Assembly: GCA_018873225.1 (NCBI GenBank)
Contig: JAEILZ010000002.1
Coordinates: forward strand, 682,001-746,000
DNA: 64,000 nt
Reading direction: 5' to 3'
Origin: [Phialemoniopsis] sp. UDSM-2020
Lineage: Eukaryota > Ascomycota > Sordariomycetes > Thyridiales > Thyridiaceae
In this document: positions 32,992 through 42,924 of the stretch, piece by piece
Position numbering within the stretch: the stretch's first letter is position 1
How the letters are laid out: each line of letters starts with the position of its first letter
Translations under genes and position numbers: made by a program
Notes under the pieces: model-generated
What the model was told of the DNA's origin: nothing
What the model saw: only the letters and a program-made list of their open reading frames with translations
The model's database searches: none

Positions 32992-34492
32992 TTATGTTAC
33001 ATCTTGCAACCGACTCAGATCTCGTTCCAACAGGGCAATCATGCATACCATGACCCCGAACTCGTCCAACTCAACGCACCAGCGGCCCAGACTTTCCACG
33101 CCTCCCTGATGTAACATGTCAACAGCGGCATCGTTTGAGTTCCGCAAGCCTAGTTTCAGATCATGTACACGTGGCCTTGAGCTGACGGAGGCCAACCGAT
33201 ATCGCCTTGTCCACTCGTCAATCGTGGCAGGTTCCCAAAGCTGGCGTGCGGACGGCAGGGGCAGGTCGGAAAAGCCCAGACAACGCTCGCTTCGCATGGC
33301 CCCTCCAAGGATGACACCAGTCAGGGATTCAATCAGGTACAACATACAGACCGTCCTTGAGGCACTTTGTTAGGTCCAATCTTGAGGGAGTCGAAGGAGA
33401 GAGAGCCAGAGGGTGGGTGGAATCATTATGTACCTTCTTGCACTCTCATGCAAAACCCAGTCCCGTCGCCGAACGACACTGTGTTCCTGAGGATCTGACA
33501 AGTAATCGCAGGCAGAGTGCAGCCTTTTTGCCAATTCCTGAGAAAGTTTAGTTCTCGACTTCGGTAGGCGATGGGGATACAGTTGTACTTACGAAAGTTG
33601 TGCCTACCAGTTCCAGCGTTTTGTCGTTTTCCTCGTCGGCCGGCTCTGATGCCCGTAGCAACAAATAGATTACGCTGGCCTGGAGGGCCTCTAGCAGCGC
33701 CTGGCTATTGAAATTCTGGCACTGGCCGGATTGTCAGTCTCTCAAGTCTCGTGTCCAAAGGAACCCATTCATGTTTCCTACATCTTCCCGGGGCCGGGGT
33801 CAATGATGTAGCCTTACCTCCACGAACAAGCGCTGCTGCTCAGCGTAGATACTATTCCAAACAAAGGAGTTGCTCGCTGGCGTCCTGGAATAGAACGACT
33901 GTACTAAATTTCGACATATTGCTAAAGCCTCGGGGAGGCATCGATGCCCACCCCCAGATATGCAGTCCTGAAAGGGCTCGCCTCCCAAAACACAGTACGG
34001 GTGGATGAACGGCGGGAGTCTGCCGTGCTCACTCGTCATCATTCTGGGGTACGAAAGAATTTGACCGTACAAGAGCCGAGCGTTTAGGAAAGCAGTGGGA
34101 TCTGAGAAGAGGCGCGGGGCAAGAAAATGAGGCTGGACATCTGCTCCGGACGTAGATCCCCGAGGTTCGTGGAGGTAGGTACTGGAGCCTCTGGTAGCGC
34201 GGACTGGAGCAGCTCCTTGCGGAGCTGGAGGCGTCGGGGAGGCGTGGGCGGGGCTTGGGTCTTCTGGGGGCGTGGCCAAGGAACTTTGCTGCCATTCATC
34301 TCTGATAAGACTGTTCGCATCGGGACATGTTCCCACCTGTCGAGGTCTGATGACCTTCGGCATGCGAACGCTACTGGATACTGCCGCGTAACGGCAGGTC
34401 AAGCGCCGCTCTGCGCATCGGGAGCAAGGTTCCGCTAGAGAGCATCGTGCTTTTGCAGCACGGCACTCGTGGCACGATCTGCCACGAGCCAT
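32992..34492 (-). CDS. Zn2Cys6 transcription factor (aflR-like size)
   Basis: Exons 34492-33818, 33715-33593, 33537-33434 and 33355-32992 give 421 aa. The start at MARGRSCHEC puts the zinc cluster first: C7, C10, C17, C23, C26 and C33. A Pro/Ser-rich linker is followed by PHFLAPRLFSDPTAFLNARLLYGQILSYPRMM. Then come SQALLEALQASVIYLLLRASE and ESLTGVILGGAMRSERCLGFSDLPLPSARQLWEPATIDEWTRRYR, as found in cluster-type or nutrient-sensing Zn2Cys6 regulators. It is convergent with the sugar porter (158 bp) and divergent from the NmrA-like gene (401 bp), so it probably controls the redox genes to its right. A longer in-frame N-terminus exists but would bury the zinc cluster. Confidence 0.88.
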
Positions 34493-34893
34493 GTTCAGAC
34501 CTCCGTCTATGTCGGGTTGGTGTCTGCAGGGAGAGTTACCAGGAATCGGGAGAGGGCAAAAGGGAAACTTGTATCGCCATGAAGGAGGCCAGGAGCCGGA
34601 ATTTCCGATTGGTCCGGACTCCGCGGCGTTGCGGCCAATCAGACAAATCAGTGCCTCAATGCGAAAGCGCCGGAGGAATGACCAATTAATAGCATTCGGT
34701 GTGGGCTTGGCGGGGCATCCTGGGACGCCAACCGATTCAAACAATTTATTTGACCAAGTTCACATCCTCGCTATAAGATGGCTGACACGCTCCTACCATG
34801 AGCCAGGATGTGTGTCATGGCCTCTTTCATTAACAAACAATTCAGGGTAAACCGCAGGCAGGTCGCAACTTTCCCCCAAGCACAGTGGTCAAA
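34493..34893. promoter_or_regulatory. Divergent promoter, Zn2Cys6 gene / NmrA-like reductase
   Basis: A 401-bp gap shared by two divergent genes, holding a CGG-N5-CCG palindrome and two CCAAT boxes (near 34633 and 34680). Confidence 0.5.
34597..34607. promoter_or_regulatory. Candidate Zn2Cys6 site CGG-N5-CCG
   Basis: CGGAATTTCCG, an inverted pair of CGG half-sites with a 5-bp spacer about 105 bp upstream of the regulator's own ATG. Spacing and orientation suit a Zn2Cys6 dimer, but the match is short. Confidence 0.35.
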
Positions 34894-36178
34894 ATGGTAA
34901 AGATTGCTATCGCTGGCGCAGCCGGTCGTATGCCCTCCCTCGCGAAAGCTCCTCTCGAGACTTGCGAATGCTGATGTTGTGCAGAGCTTGCCAGAGAAGT
35001 TCTCGATAAACTGGTCGATACAGGAAAGCATGAGATCGTCGGTTTGGTGAGAAGGGTCAGTAGCTGCCAACGTTCGTCCATGGTTTTGGTACATATCAAG
35101 GCGACTAATAAGTCTCCCCAGGATATCTCGGCTCTACCGGCGCTACCCAATGTTCAATGGGTACAAGTCAACTACGACGACAAAGCCCTACTTATCAAGC
35201 ACTTACGCGGCGTCGACACTGTGCTCAGCTTCATCACCGGCATGAACGACCCAACGGCGACCGCAGAGAAGTTGCTCATTGACGCTGCTGTTGAAGCAGG
35301 TGTGAGAAGATTCGCCCCTGGCGAGTGGGCCGTGTAAGAAGCTCCCGGATAACAATCCGACAAGGCGGTGACTGACTGAAGAGACCACAGGGGACAAGAG
35401 CTCGTCAAGGTTGTCGACTCCGTACCCTGGTATCGGCCCAAGATGGCGGTCCGGGAGTATCTTCAACAGCTGAACAAGCACGAGAAGGTCCGATCATACA
35501 CCCCCCTTAGACGGAATATGATATTGAAACCCAATCTAGGTATTGGAGTATTGCCTCTTCCAACCCGGGCAGTTCATGGACTATTACGCATATCCCCACC
35601 AGACGACAAAACACATGGTCGCCGCCCCCTTCGGGATCAACTTTGACGAAATGTTTGCCGTCGTATCCGAAAGCACCATGGACGCAGAAGTCAGCCTGAC
35701 AACTATCGACGACATCGGCAACATCGTCGTCCGCGCTGTCGAATACCCGGGCGAATGGCCCCGCGTAGGCGGCATAACGGGCACCAAGATCAAAGTTTCC
35801 GAGCTGCTGGCCTTGGGTGAAAAAATCCGAGGTAATTGAACGGATTCTCTTGTCTTTATTGATACCTGGTCCCGGGTGCTGATAGCTTGCGGCTGAGCAG
35901 GGAAACCCTTCGCGATTGAGTGGGTAGAGCAGCTCGACCTCGAGGCCGGCGTGCTCAAGATCTCACGCCGCCCAGAGATCAAACACCCTGCCGTCGCCAG
36001 TCTACCCCAAGAGCAACTCGATGCTTTCGGGGAGCAGTTGCTCCTCGGCACTCTGCGTCTTGTCGGCGCGGGTGCTTGGTCGACGACGGACGAATGGAAC
36101 CGGCTCCTCCCCGATTACGAGCTAGCCCAGGCAGAAGACTTTCTGCGCCAAGCTTGGGCGTCCGGTTCGGACATTTAG
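34894..36178 (+). CDS. NmrA-like / isoflavone reductase-like NAD(P)-binding protein
   Basis: Six exons: 34894-34927, 34985-35055, 35122-35333, 35391-35487, 35540-35831 and 35901-36178, giving 327 aa. The N-terminus MVKIAIAGAAGQLAREVLDKL is a Rossmann GxxGxxA motif. Then come VQVNYDDKALLIKHLRGVDTVLSFITG, RRFAPGEWAVGQ, and FQPGQFMDYYAYP in the substrate half, all typical of fungal NmrA/isoflavone-reductase-like proteins. The catalytic Tyr-x3-Lys of classical SDRs is absent, as usual for this atypical SDR group. These proteins reduce small aromatic substrates or sense the NADP ratio. Placed beside an OYE and an SDR it is more likely enzymatic. The donor of intron 4 (GTCCGA) is weak. Confidence 0.88.
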
Positions 36179-36698
36179 TTCTATATGAGAATGCAATATG
36201 TTGAGGACTAGTGATGGTGGTCCTTTTTCTAAAGGAAGTCACGCGTTTTGCACAGTTTCATCCTTTCGGCCTTTCGGCCTGTTGAGAACTTGGTGGTACT
36301 CAATAGCTTACTGAACTTTAGCGGACTCTTACTTTGTGTGATATGTGATTAAATGTGCATGCAAAGCTGTACACGAGTAGCTCGTGACGCTGGGCTGCGG
36401 TGTGCGTTGTTAATAAGACGCTTCACCAAAATAACAGGGGCCAGTGTTTGTCTCATTCAACCCCCGAGCATCCATTCCTTGTAGACCCATATTATCAACT
36501 ACCTCCGATTGGACTCTTGGACTAACAGGGGTGTAAGCAAATCCCCACCTGGCCCACATTTTTAAACATGCATAACATGACCTCGAGTCAGAAGTCAAGG
36601 GCGTGGATGATTTCTGCTCGGCTTCCCACCAGCCCTTGTATCTCGAGATACAGACATTACTACACCAGTGCACTCAAGTACTTGTGTCTTAATTCTAC
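36179..36698. other. Intergenic region, promoter of the bZIP gene
   Basis: 0.5 kb; carries one copy of a 17-bp repeat also found at 38058. Otherwise nothing recognised. Confidence 0.5.
36524..36540 (+). repeat. 17-bp dispersed repeat, copy 1
   Basis: AACAGGGGTGTAAGCAA, identical to 38058-38074; about 160 bp before the bZIP start. Confidence 0.6.
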
Positions 36699-37680
36699 AT
36701 GGATCTTCTTCCCTCCAATGAAATCTGGGATCAGGGTGACACCTGGACTGGGGTGGCGAGTGCGCAGGAACGAAGACGACGTCAGAACCGTGTCCACCAG
36801 AGAGAGTACCGTAAGTCTGAGTGATACATTTTGCACTCTGATCCATGAACGGGCTCCGAGATCTTATCAAACGGAGCTGTTACTTACAGCTGTCACATAT
36901 TCTATAGGTAAAAGACGGCACCTGCAGCGATTTCTCCACGACAAGACGGATGCTGTTCCTGTCACTGGGACAGGTAACCCGAATCCCCAAGACCAGTCAG
37001 ACCCGCGGCAGCAAGCGAGAACCAGGCTCCATCAATCCCAACTGTTTCTCGCAGTCCTTGACCAGCTCCCGTTACTGTTAATCATCAGATGCTCCGGTAT
37101 CCATGATGATATCAAGCACTTCTTACAGAGAGCCTACTCAGACTGGGGCCTAAACCTGCCGACTCTCTACGATCTTCCGCGTCTCACGCGCCTGACCACC
37201 TTTGACGCCCTGGCTCGAAATGCGCTCACCTTGCAAATACCTTTAGAGTACCTAGAGACAGATGATCATGATTCTCTCTTCAACCTTCCAGGGCCGTGTT
37301 CACCGAGGGAGACGCCGGGCCTGCGTGTGCCCCCAGATCTATACCCGACACAGCTACAGAGGATAGTCAAGCATCATTCCTGGCTGGACCTGTTCCCACT
37401 ACCCAGACTACGCGACAACCTCCTTCGAGGTATTGAGGCGAGCGAGTACGACGAGGACGTGCTGTGCGACTCGCTGTGCTGCGATCTACTCAATCTCGAA
37501 GGGAGCACGAAGGCGCCGCTCATAGTCTGGGGCGAAGCGTGGGACGCCACATCATGGGAGTTCAGTCCTGGCTTTCTCTACAAATGGGGGCCATTACTTC
37601 AGGGATGTACAGATATGTTCGAAAGTACGAATCATTGGAGGTTAAAACGAGGGGAGTCGAGAATTGAACTTCAACCGTGA
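36699..37680 (+). CDS. bZIP-type regulator with DUF3425 domain
   Basis: Exons 36699-36810 and 36908-37680 give 294 aa. Splicing (GTAAGT...TATAG) completes a basic region, AQERRRRQNRVHQREYRKRR, with the bZIP signature N30-x7-R38. The leucine zipper is short or absent. The rest is DUF3425: HDDIKHFLQRAYSDWGLNLPTLYDLPRLTRLTTFDALARNA in the middle, then HHSWLDLFPLPRLRDNLLRGI and a WGEAWDATSWEFSPGFLYKWG end. Such proteins are nuclear regulators, often near secondary-metabolite or detoxification genes. Exon 1 is easily missed because the downstream frame is open further left. Confidence 0.87.
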
Positions 37681-38455
37681 CGTCTCTGGAAGACATGGCA
37701 TCTTTTCTCATCATGTATTGCTTACGTTGTTCGCTCAGTATATACAACATTAACAATGCGCAATAGCAGACACAAAACGAATTTATCTTTTAGCGAAAGC
37801 TGTACCGAGTACAACACACCTTTCCAGGAAGCTGTGTCATGGACATCTCTCGCGCCACATGTCCGAAATAGAATGTCCTCTTGACATGTGCTTCTGAATC
37901 AAAGTCTCAATCCTCTATTTATACTAACATTTTCCAACAGAACCTAAGTGATAATTAGCAACAAGACCTAGTGATCCAAGGGCCGCGCCCATCTAGGGCT
38001 GCTTTGATGTGTTCAACCCAACCCTTCCAGAAGAAATGAGCGCTAGTCGGTGGATCGAACAGGGGTGTAAGCAACTAGTCCACCGGTCCACGCCCCATTC
38101 CGCCAGCGAGACAGAGTCGTGGAACACTGCAAAGGTCTTGGTTTTACAGGCTTCTGATTGGGCCGCACTCTTGGGTTCTGCTCAAATACCTGATATTCGT
38201 TGCGCATTAGATATACCGAGCGGCCGTTCGGTAGCTTGGGTGGTCCCATGATATGACGCGCGGTAGGTGACGGGAAAGGGGCACCAGAGACATGCTTCGC
38301 ATGACTCGGGGCAATGGCAGGGCCGGTGCCTCTACTTAAGCCTTTGCTGGCCACATTATGACAGACATACCAAAGAAACTACATGTTAAACCAGTTCAAT
38401 ATCTCACGTCTACCACATCTACCAAAGAGGCTCCGTTCATCAGACTATCTACATT
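37681..38455. other. Intergenic region, promoter of the SDR gene
   Basis: 0.78 kb; holds copy 2 of the 17-bp repeat at 38058. No gene seen. Confidence 0.5.
38058..38074 (+). repeat. 17-bp dispersed repeat, copy 2
   Basis: AACAGGGGTGTAAGCAA, same orientation as copy 1; about 380 bp before the SDR start. Confidence 0.6.
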
Positions 38456-39370
38456 ATGCCCGCTTTCAAATCTAGCTCCATACCTGATCTCCAAGACCAG
38501 ATCATCGTCGTCACCGGAGGAAACGTCGGTCTCGGGCTAGAGACCATACGGCAGCTCAGCCAGCACAATCCGAAGCGCATATACCTCGCCGCCCGGTCCC
38601 AGGAGAAGGCCGAAAAGGCCATCGCCAACCTCCGACAAGCCAACCCCAAAGCCAGCGAGATTGTCTTCTTGGAACTCAACCTCGCGTCAATAGCCAGCGT
38701 CAAGGCCGCCGCCGCCGACTTTCTGAGCCGAGAGTCGCGCCTCGACATACTAATTAACAATGCCGGAATCATGATGACCCCCGAGGGCCTGACCGAGGAC
38801 GGGTACGAGATCCAGTTCGGGACCAACGTCATCGGGCCCGCGCTCTTCACGCAGCTCCTGCTCCCCACGCTCCGCGAGACAGCCAAGATCAACAGCCAGG
38901 CCCGCGTCGTGATGCTGAGCTCGGCTGCCCACGCACGGGCACCAACGAACCTGAAAGACTTTGGCGAGTGGCGCACACCCATGAGCGACAGGCATACGAC
39001 AGATCGATACACACTGTCCAAGCTGGCCGACCTGCACTACGCAAAGGCACTCGCCGAGCGGGAGAGGGAGGTCAAGATCATACCCGTGCACCCGGGCATG
39101 GTGGCGACGAATCTACACCACGCGTCCACGGGATGGTTCCTCCGACCCTTTCTATACACAGCCGTCTCTTTGTTCGCTACTCCCGTGGAGAAGGGCGCGC
39201 TGTCGCAAATTTGGGCTGCCGTCAGCCCGGAGGCGAAGAGTGGGCAGTACTATGGCCCAGTCGGCAAAGTGGAGATGGGGTCGAAGCTTGCTCAGAACCA
39301 CGAGTTGCAAGAGAGGACTTTTGAATATATACAGGAGCAGCTAAAGGGGCATGTTGATTCTGTGTGGTAG
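38456..39370 (+). CDS. Short-chain dehydrogenase/reductase (WWOX/retinol dehydrogenase-like)
   Basis: A single exon of 304 aa. Classical SDR features in order: TGGNVGLG at 20-27 for NAD(P), LELNLASIASV (the DL-type motif) near 72-82, NNAGIM at 101-106, catalytic S155/S156, and Y185-TLS-K189. PVHPGMVATNLHH follows the active site. The family oxidises or reduces alcohol/ketone groups on lipophilic substrates. A partial, decayed copy of its C-terminal third lies at 41195-41468, beyond the Old Yellow Enzyme gene, showing a local duplication. Confidence 0.93.
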   Translation: MPAFKSSSIPDLQDQIIVVTGGNVGLGLETIRQLSQHNPKRIYLAARSQEKAEKAIANLRQANPKASEIVFLELNLASIASVKAAAADFLSRESRLDILINNAGIMMTPEGLTEDGYEIQFGTNVIGPALFTQLLLPTLRETAKINSQARVVMLSSAAHARAPTNLKDFGEWRTPMSDRHTTDRYTLSKLADLHYAKALAEREREVKIIPVHPGMVATNLHHASTGWFLRPFLYTAVSLFATPVEKGALSQIWAAVSPEAKSGQYYGPVGKVEMGSKLAQNHELQERTFEYIQEQLKGHVDSVW

Positions 39371-39749
39371 TATGAGTATTCAATTTCTATCGGAATTATC
39401 CTGCAACGGCTTATAATGTTTTGACTGATTGTCAAGAATGGAAGAAGATGTTGTTCATCTTAAGTGTCTTCAATCCGAATAGGAAATTTTCTTCCTTAAG
39501 AGGCTCTATAGTACCTGTCTGTGCTGCCTTCTCGGTAGGATTGCCACTACTGTCTTCTTAGGTCTGACAAGTGGGCCCAGAGTAATCACATTGAGTCCCT
39601 GGTTGGTTAGTAAAAATCCTACGACCCCTTTTTGCAAACTTGATATTCTCCAAAATATTGATGTAACATGTGCTGCGTTGGACACTCACAAGGTTGAACA
39701 GTCTCGTTCAACTCAGAAGACCTAACCACAAGAAGCGCCAACAGTAACC
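39371..39749. other. Intergenic region
   Basis: 0.38 kb between SDR and OYE genes; promoter only, nothing else recognised. Confidence 0.5.
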
Positions 39750-41153
39750 ATGAAAGGTTTAGGGACTACTAAAATCGCTGAACCATGTGTTCTAGCCAGC
39801 GGTCTGGTTCTGCCGAACAGACTCTTCAAGGCCTCCATGTCTGAGAACCTGGCAGACTCGCAAGGCCTGCCAGACGAGAGACTATTCACCGCATACCGCC
39901 AATGGGCCCAGGGAGGCTGGGGCGCCGTCCTCACCGGCAACGTGATGGTCGACCCGCGCTGGCTGGGCCAGCCACACGATGTCGCTACCGTAGAGCAGGC
40001 CGTCGGCGAAGCCAAGCTTGTCGACGCCTGGTCTGCATGGGCAAAAAGCATCAAGGGCCCCGAGGGCAAGACGCCGGCGATCATGCAGATCAACCACCCC
40101 GGCAGGCAATCGCCCGCAGGTGCCGGCTCGCGAGGGTTTTTCGCCAAGGCCGTCGCCCCCAGCGCGGTGCCTCTCTCAATAGTGCCCGAAGGCTTCACCA
40201 CGCGGCTCCTCGCGGCGCTCTTCTTTGGCACGCCGCGGGCGATGACAAGGGCTGACATCGAACACGCCGTTGGCCGGTTCGCGACGACGGCACGGCTTGC
40301 TGCCGCGGCAGGGTTTGACGGGGTCGAGATCCACGCCGCGCACGGCTACCTGCTGTCACAATTCTTGTCCGCCAAGTCAAATCTGCGGACGGATGAGTAC
40401 GGCGGATCGGCGGTGGCCCGGGCTAAGGTGGTGGTAGATGTGATCCGGGCCGTCAGGTCGGTGGTACCCAAGGGCTTCACGGTGGGCATCAAGTTCAACT
40501 CTGCGGACCACCAGTCGGAACAGGAGCTCAGGGACTGCATCGAGCAACTCAAAGCGATCACTGGGGCCGGGATTGACTTCTTGGAGATCAGCGGTGGATC
40601 GTTCGAGGATCCGTTGGTGAGTACCGATTTCGTGCCCCGCGCCATGTGTCTATGCAAAGCCGAACTAATCACGCTCTTCACCTGTAGATGTCTTTTGGTC
40701 CACATAAGCTCGACAATCGGGCGGCTAGTACTAGAGCTCGAGAAGCCTTCTTCCTGGACTTTGCCCAGGCGATCCGTAGCCACTTCCCGGACATTCCCTT
40801 GGGTGTGACTGGTGGTTTCAGAACGCGGATCAACATGAACGCAGCGCTCGAAGCTGGTGATTGCGAGCTCATAGGCCTTGCGAGGCCAGCGGTGATAAAC
40901 CCATTGTTGCCAAACAATGTCATTCTCAACGGTGAGGTGGAGGATAGTGATGCCAGACTTTTCGTGAAAAAGGTGGATATCCCATGGCTGGTACAGAAGC
41001 TTCAAATCCGCTTCCTCGGGTCTGGTTTTGAGAACGTGAGTCTAGGTCATGTCTCTCCAATGCAGTGAAATACAGCTAACTGGAACCCAGCTCTGGTACA
41101 TAGGCCAGATACACAGGCTCAGGACCACGACGGCTACTAAAGAAAGCAAATAA
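39750..41153 (+). CDS. Old Yellow Enzyme-type NADH:flavin oxidoreductase
   Basis: Exons 39750-40616, 40688-41035 and 41091-41153 give 425 aa. This is an FMN-binding TIM barrel: LPNRLFKASMSENLAD at the first strand, GAVLTGNVMVD, MQINHPGRQSP, then the active-site helix VEIHAAHGYLLSQFLSAKSNLRTDEYGGS with the His pair that binds the substrate carbonyl. SGGSFEDP, GVTGGFRTRINM and IGLARPAVINP follow as phosphate-binding parts. The enzyme reduces activated C=C bonds of enones. The third exon is only 20 codons (LWYIGQIHRL...). It is likely a partner of the adjacent SDR and NmrA-like reductase on a common small-molecule substrate. Confidence 0.92.
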
Positions 41154-41194
41154 GTTTAACTTATGGGGCTCATTTGCGCACAGGAGACTTCACG

Positions 41195-41468
41195 ATGGCG
41201 GGCTCAGCGCTTGCATCGTCACTCCGCGTGGTCGGATTGGATGGTTCCTTCTTCATAGCGATCGCATTGTTTGCAACTCCGATGGAGAAGGGCACTCTGT
41301 CGCGAATTTCGAGCGGCAGTCAGCCCAGAGGCGAAGAGCGGACAGGACTAAGGCCCTATAGGCAAGGCGGAGCCTTGGTCAAAGCTCCCCTGAGATTATG
41401 TGTTGCAGGAAATTACTTTTAGTTAAATAGAGGAACAGCTGAAGGAGCATATTGACACAGTGTGTTAG
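41195..41468 (+). pseudogene. C-terminal relic of a duplicated SDR gene
   Basis: DNA here aligns with the last ~240 bp of the SDR at 38456-39370. Compare GGATGGTTCCT followed by TTGTTTGCAACTCC...GGAGAAGGGC with the parent TTGTTCGCTACTCC...GGAGAAGGGC. The tail matches too, ending ...GACACAGTGTGTTAG against GATTCTGTGTGGTAG. Small indels break the frame and the upstream two thirds (nucleotide-binding and catalytic parts) are missing. It begins right after the OYE stop. Confidence 0.8.
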
Positions 41469-41603
41469 TGAATGCTGCTTTCAAAGGAAGTGTTCTCAAG
41501 CCAAGTCAACTTTTGTACAATAATGCCTTGAGGACATGGCCCAAATGCATATTACATACTGCCGCATGGTAGAAGGGTAGAGCTCAAGACCAGAAAGCAT
41601 CGC

Positions 41604-41963
41604 TTACACATGCCCTGACGACAACCTACGCAACCTCAGCCTCAGACTCCTCATCACCAAGGCTGTCGCCCTCCCAATCTCGTTCAGCTCAAACACAAGC
41701 TCATCCAGATCCCTCATCCCCCATCTTAGCCCGCCCACCGACGTCCACGCGACGAGACACGTGTCCTGCATGACCCCTTCCTCCCCAGCCGGAAACGACA
41801 CAAGCCGCCAGCTCGTCCGGCACACATAACCTTTACCTTGCGGTCCTCGGCACACCGTCTTCAGCGCGGAAGAGAACATCCTCGGCACGTCGACGATGTC
41901 GAACCCAGCGGCCTGCGCAGCGGCGTGGAACCTGCGCACCCCACGGCTCACCAAGTCCGCCAA
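41604..41963 (-). pseudogene. Unidentified gene remnant
   Basis: An open stretch of about 119 codons with no proper upstream context. The latter part (GYVCRTSWRLVSFPAGEEG, then VAWTSVGGLRWGMRDLDELVFELNE) has the look of a real coding sequence, possibly a START-like lipid-binding domain, but no family is certain. It abuts the decayed beta-lactamase-like gene and may be the remains of a separate neighbour fused to it by deletion. Confidence 0.35.
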
Positions 41964-42924
41964 GCCAAAGCCCCCGCCGTTATCGTCAGCGACGACTCCT
42001 CGATGGCCGACTGCATTGTCTTGCCAGTAAAGCTCTGCAGGACACGTCCTAGCTGACAGAAGGCGACATTGCTGTATGCGGGCGAGTGGCCGGAGGAAAA
42101 GCTAGGGATCTGGTTAGCAATGTACGTGAAGATGTCTTTGAAGACCTGTCAATCCCTCACTTGAGAACGTTCTGTTGTGTTACAGTTTTGCATACCTTGG
42201 TTGTCACAGGGCTTCTCGGCGGGTGGCTTGCCGCATGCGACAGTCTCGTTTTCTGACAAGGTCGGCAGCCCAAACACCTCGGAATTCGGGACCGCCGGCT
42301 CACCGTCCCCAATTAGTGCAGTGTCAGTTACAGAACTTCAGAGTCTTGAGCATTTACAGCTCACCGTCCCGGCGCAAGCCACCCGTGTGGCTCGTTAGAT
42401 CGCCCGCAGTGACATCCTTCCAGCGGATGTTGTCCAGGTCATCGTACAGAACACCCTGGTGCTGGGTGCTTTCTGTAAGTTTTGCAGCTCGGGGATGTAT
42501 TTCGTGACGAGGTCGTTAAAGCGCGAATCGCCCAGCTCATCTAGGAATGCCCACACAGTAAACCCCTTGGAGATGCTGCCGACACGGTAGATCGAGTCGT
42601 TGTCGACCTCTCGACACCGAGGGGAAAGTCGGGCGGGCTGTAGTGGTATTAAAAGACAGTGTCGTTGCAGTGCAGAGAAAATAAGGCGATCGAGTACGCT
42701 GTGTCGTTGGGCGTGAAGCTGCGGGCTGTGTCCACGATTAATGCATGGAATCTCTTTGCAGCGATGGCCAACGTCGGTTCCGAGAGAATGCTTCGAGGAG
42801 GAGGGAAATGTACACCTGACAAAGAACAGACTGTACTGTCAGTGCTTTTGATGTGTGCTAGAGCCGAGGCAAGAATACACAGTGTGAGTGTCAGTTGATG
42901 TAATTTACGGGCCAGCATTCTCAT
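41964..42924 (-). pseudogene. Beta-lactamase-like serine hydrolase, decayed
   Basis: Starts at ATG 42924 with a signal peptide (MRMLARKLHQLTLTLCILASALA) and CSLSGVHFPPPRSILSEP, the usual N-terminus of fungal secreted beta-lactamase-like proteins. After TVF a TAA stop sits where a Gln codon is expected before YHY. A frameshift follows, then VDNDSIYRVGSISKGFTVW in another frame, with the catalytic SxxK motif (SISK). A further shift leads to DDLDNIRWKDVTAGDLTSHTGG. Near the end, SGHSPAYSNVAF carries the second catalytic motif (YSN). At least one stop and two frameshifts make it non-functional. Confidence 0.72.

Noticed and set aside
38035..38095. Possible tRNA T-arm (GATCGAAC) on the minus strand
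   Set aside because: The five bases on either side of the loop do not pair and no acceptor stem can be drawn.
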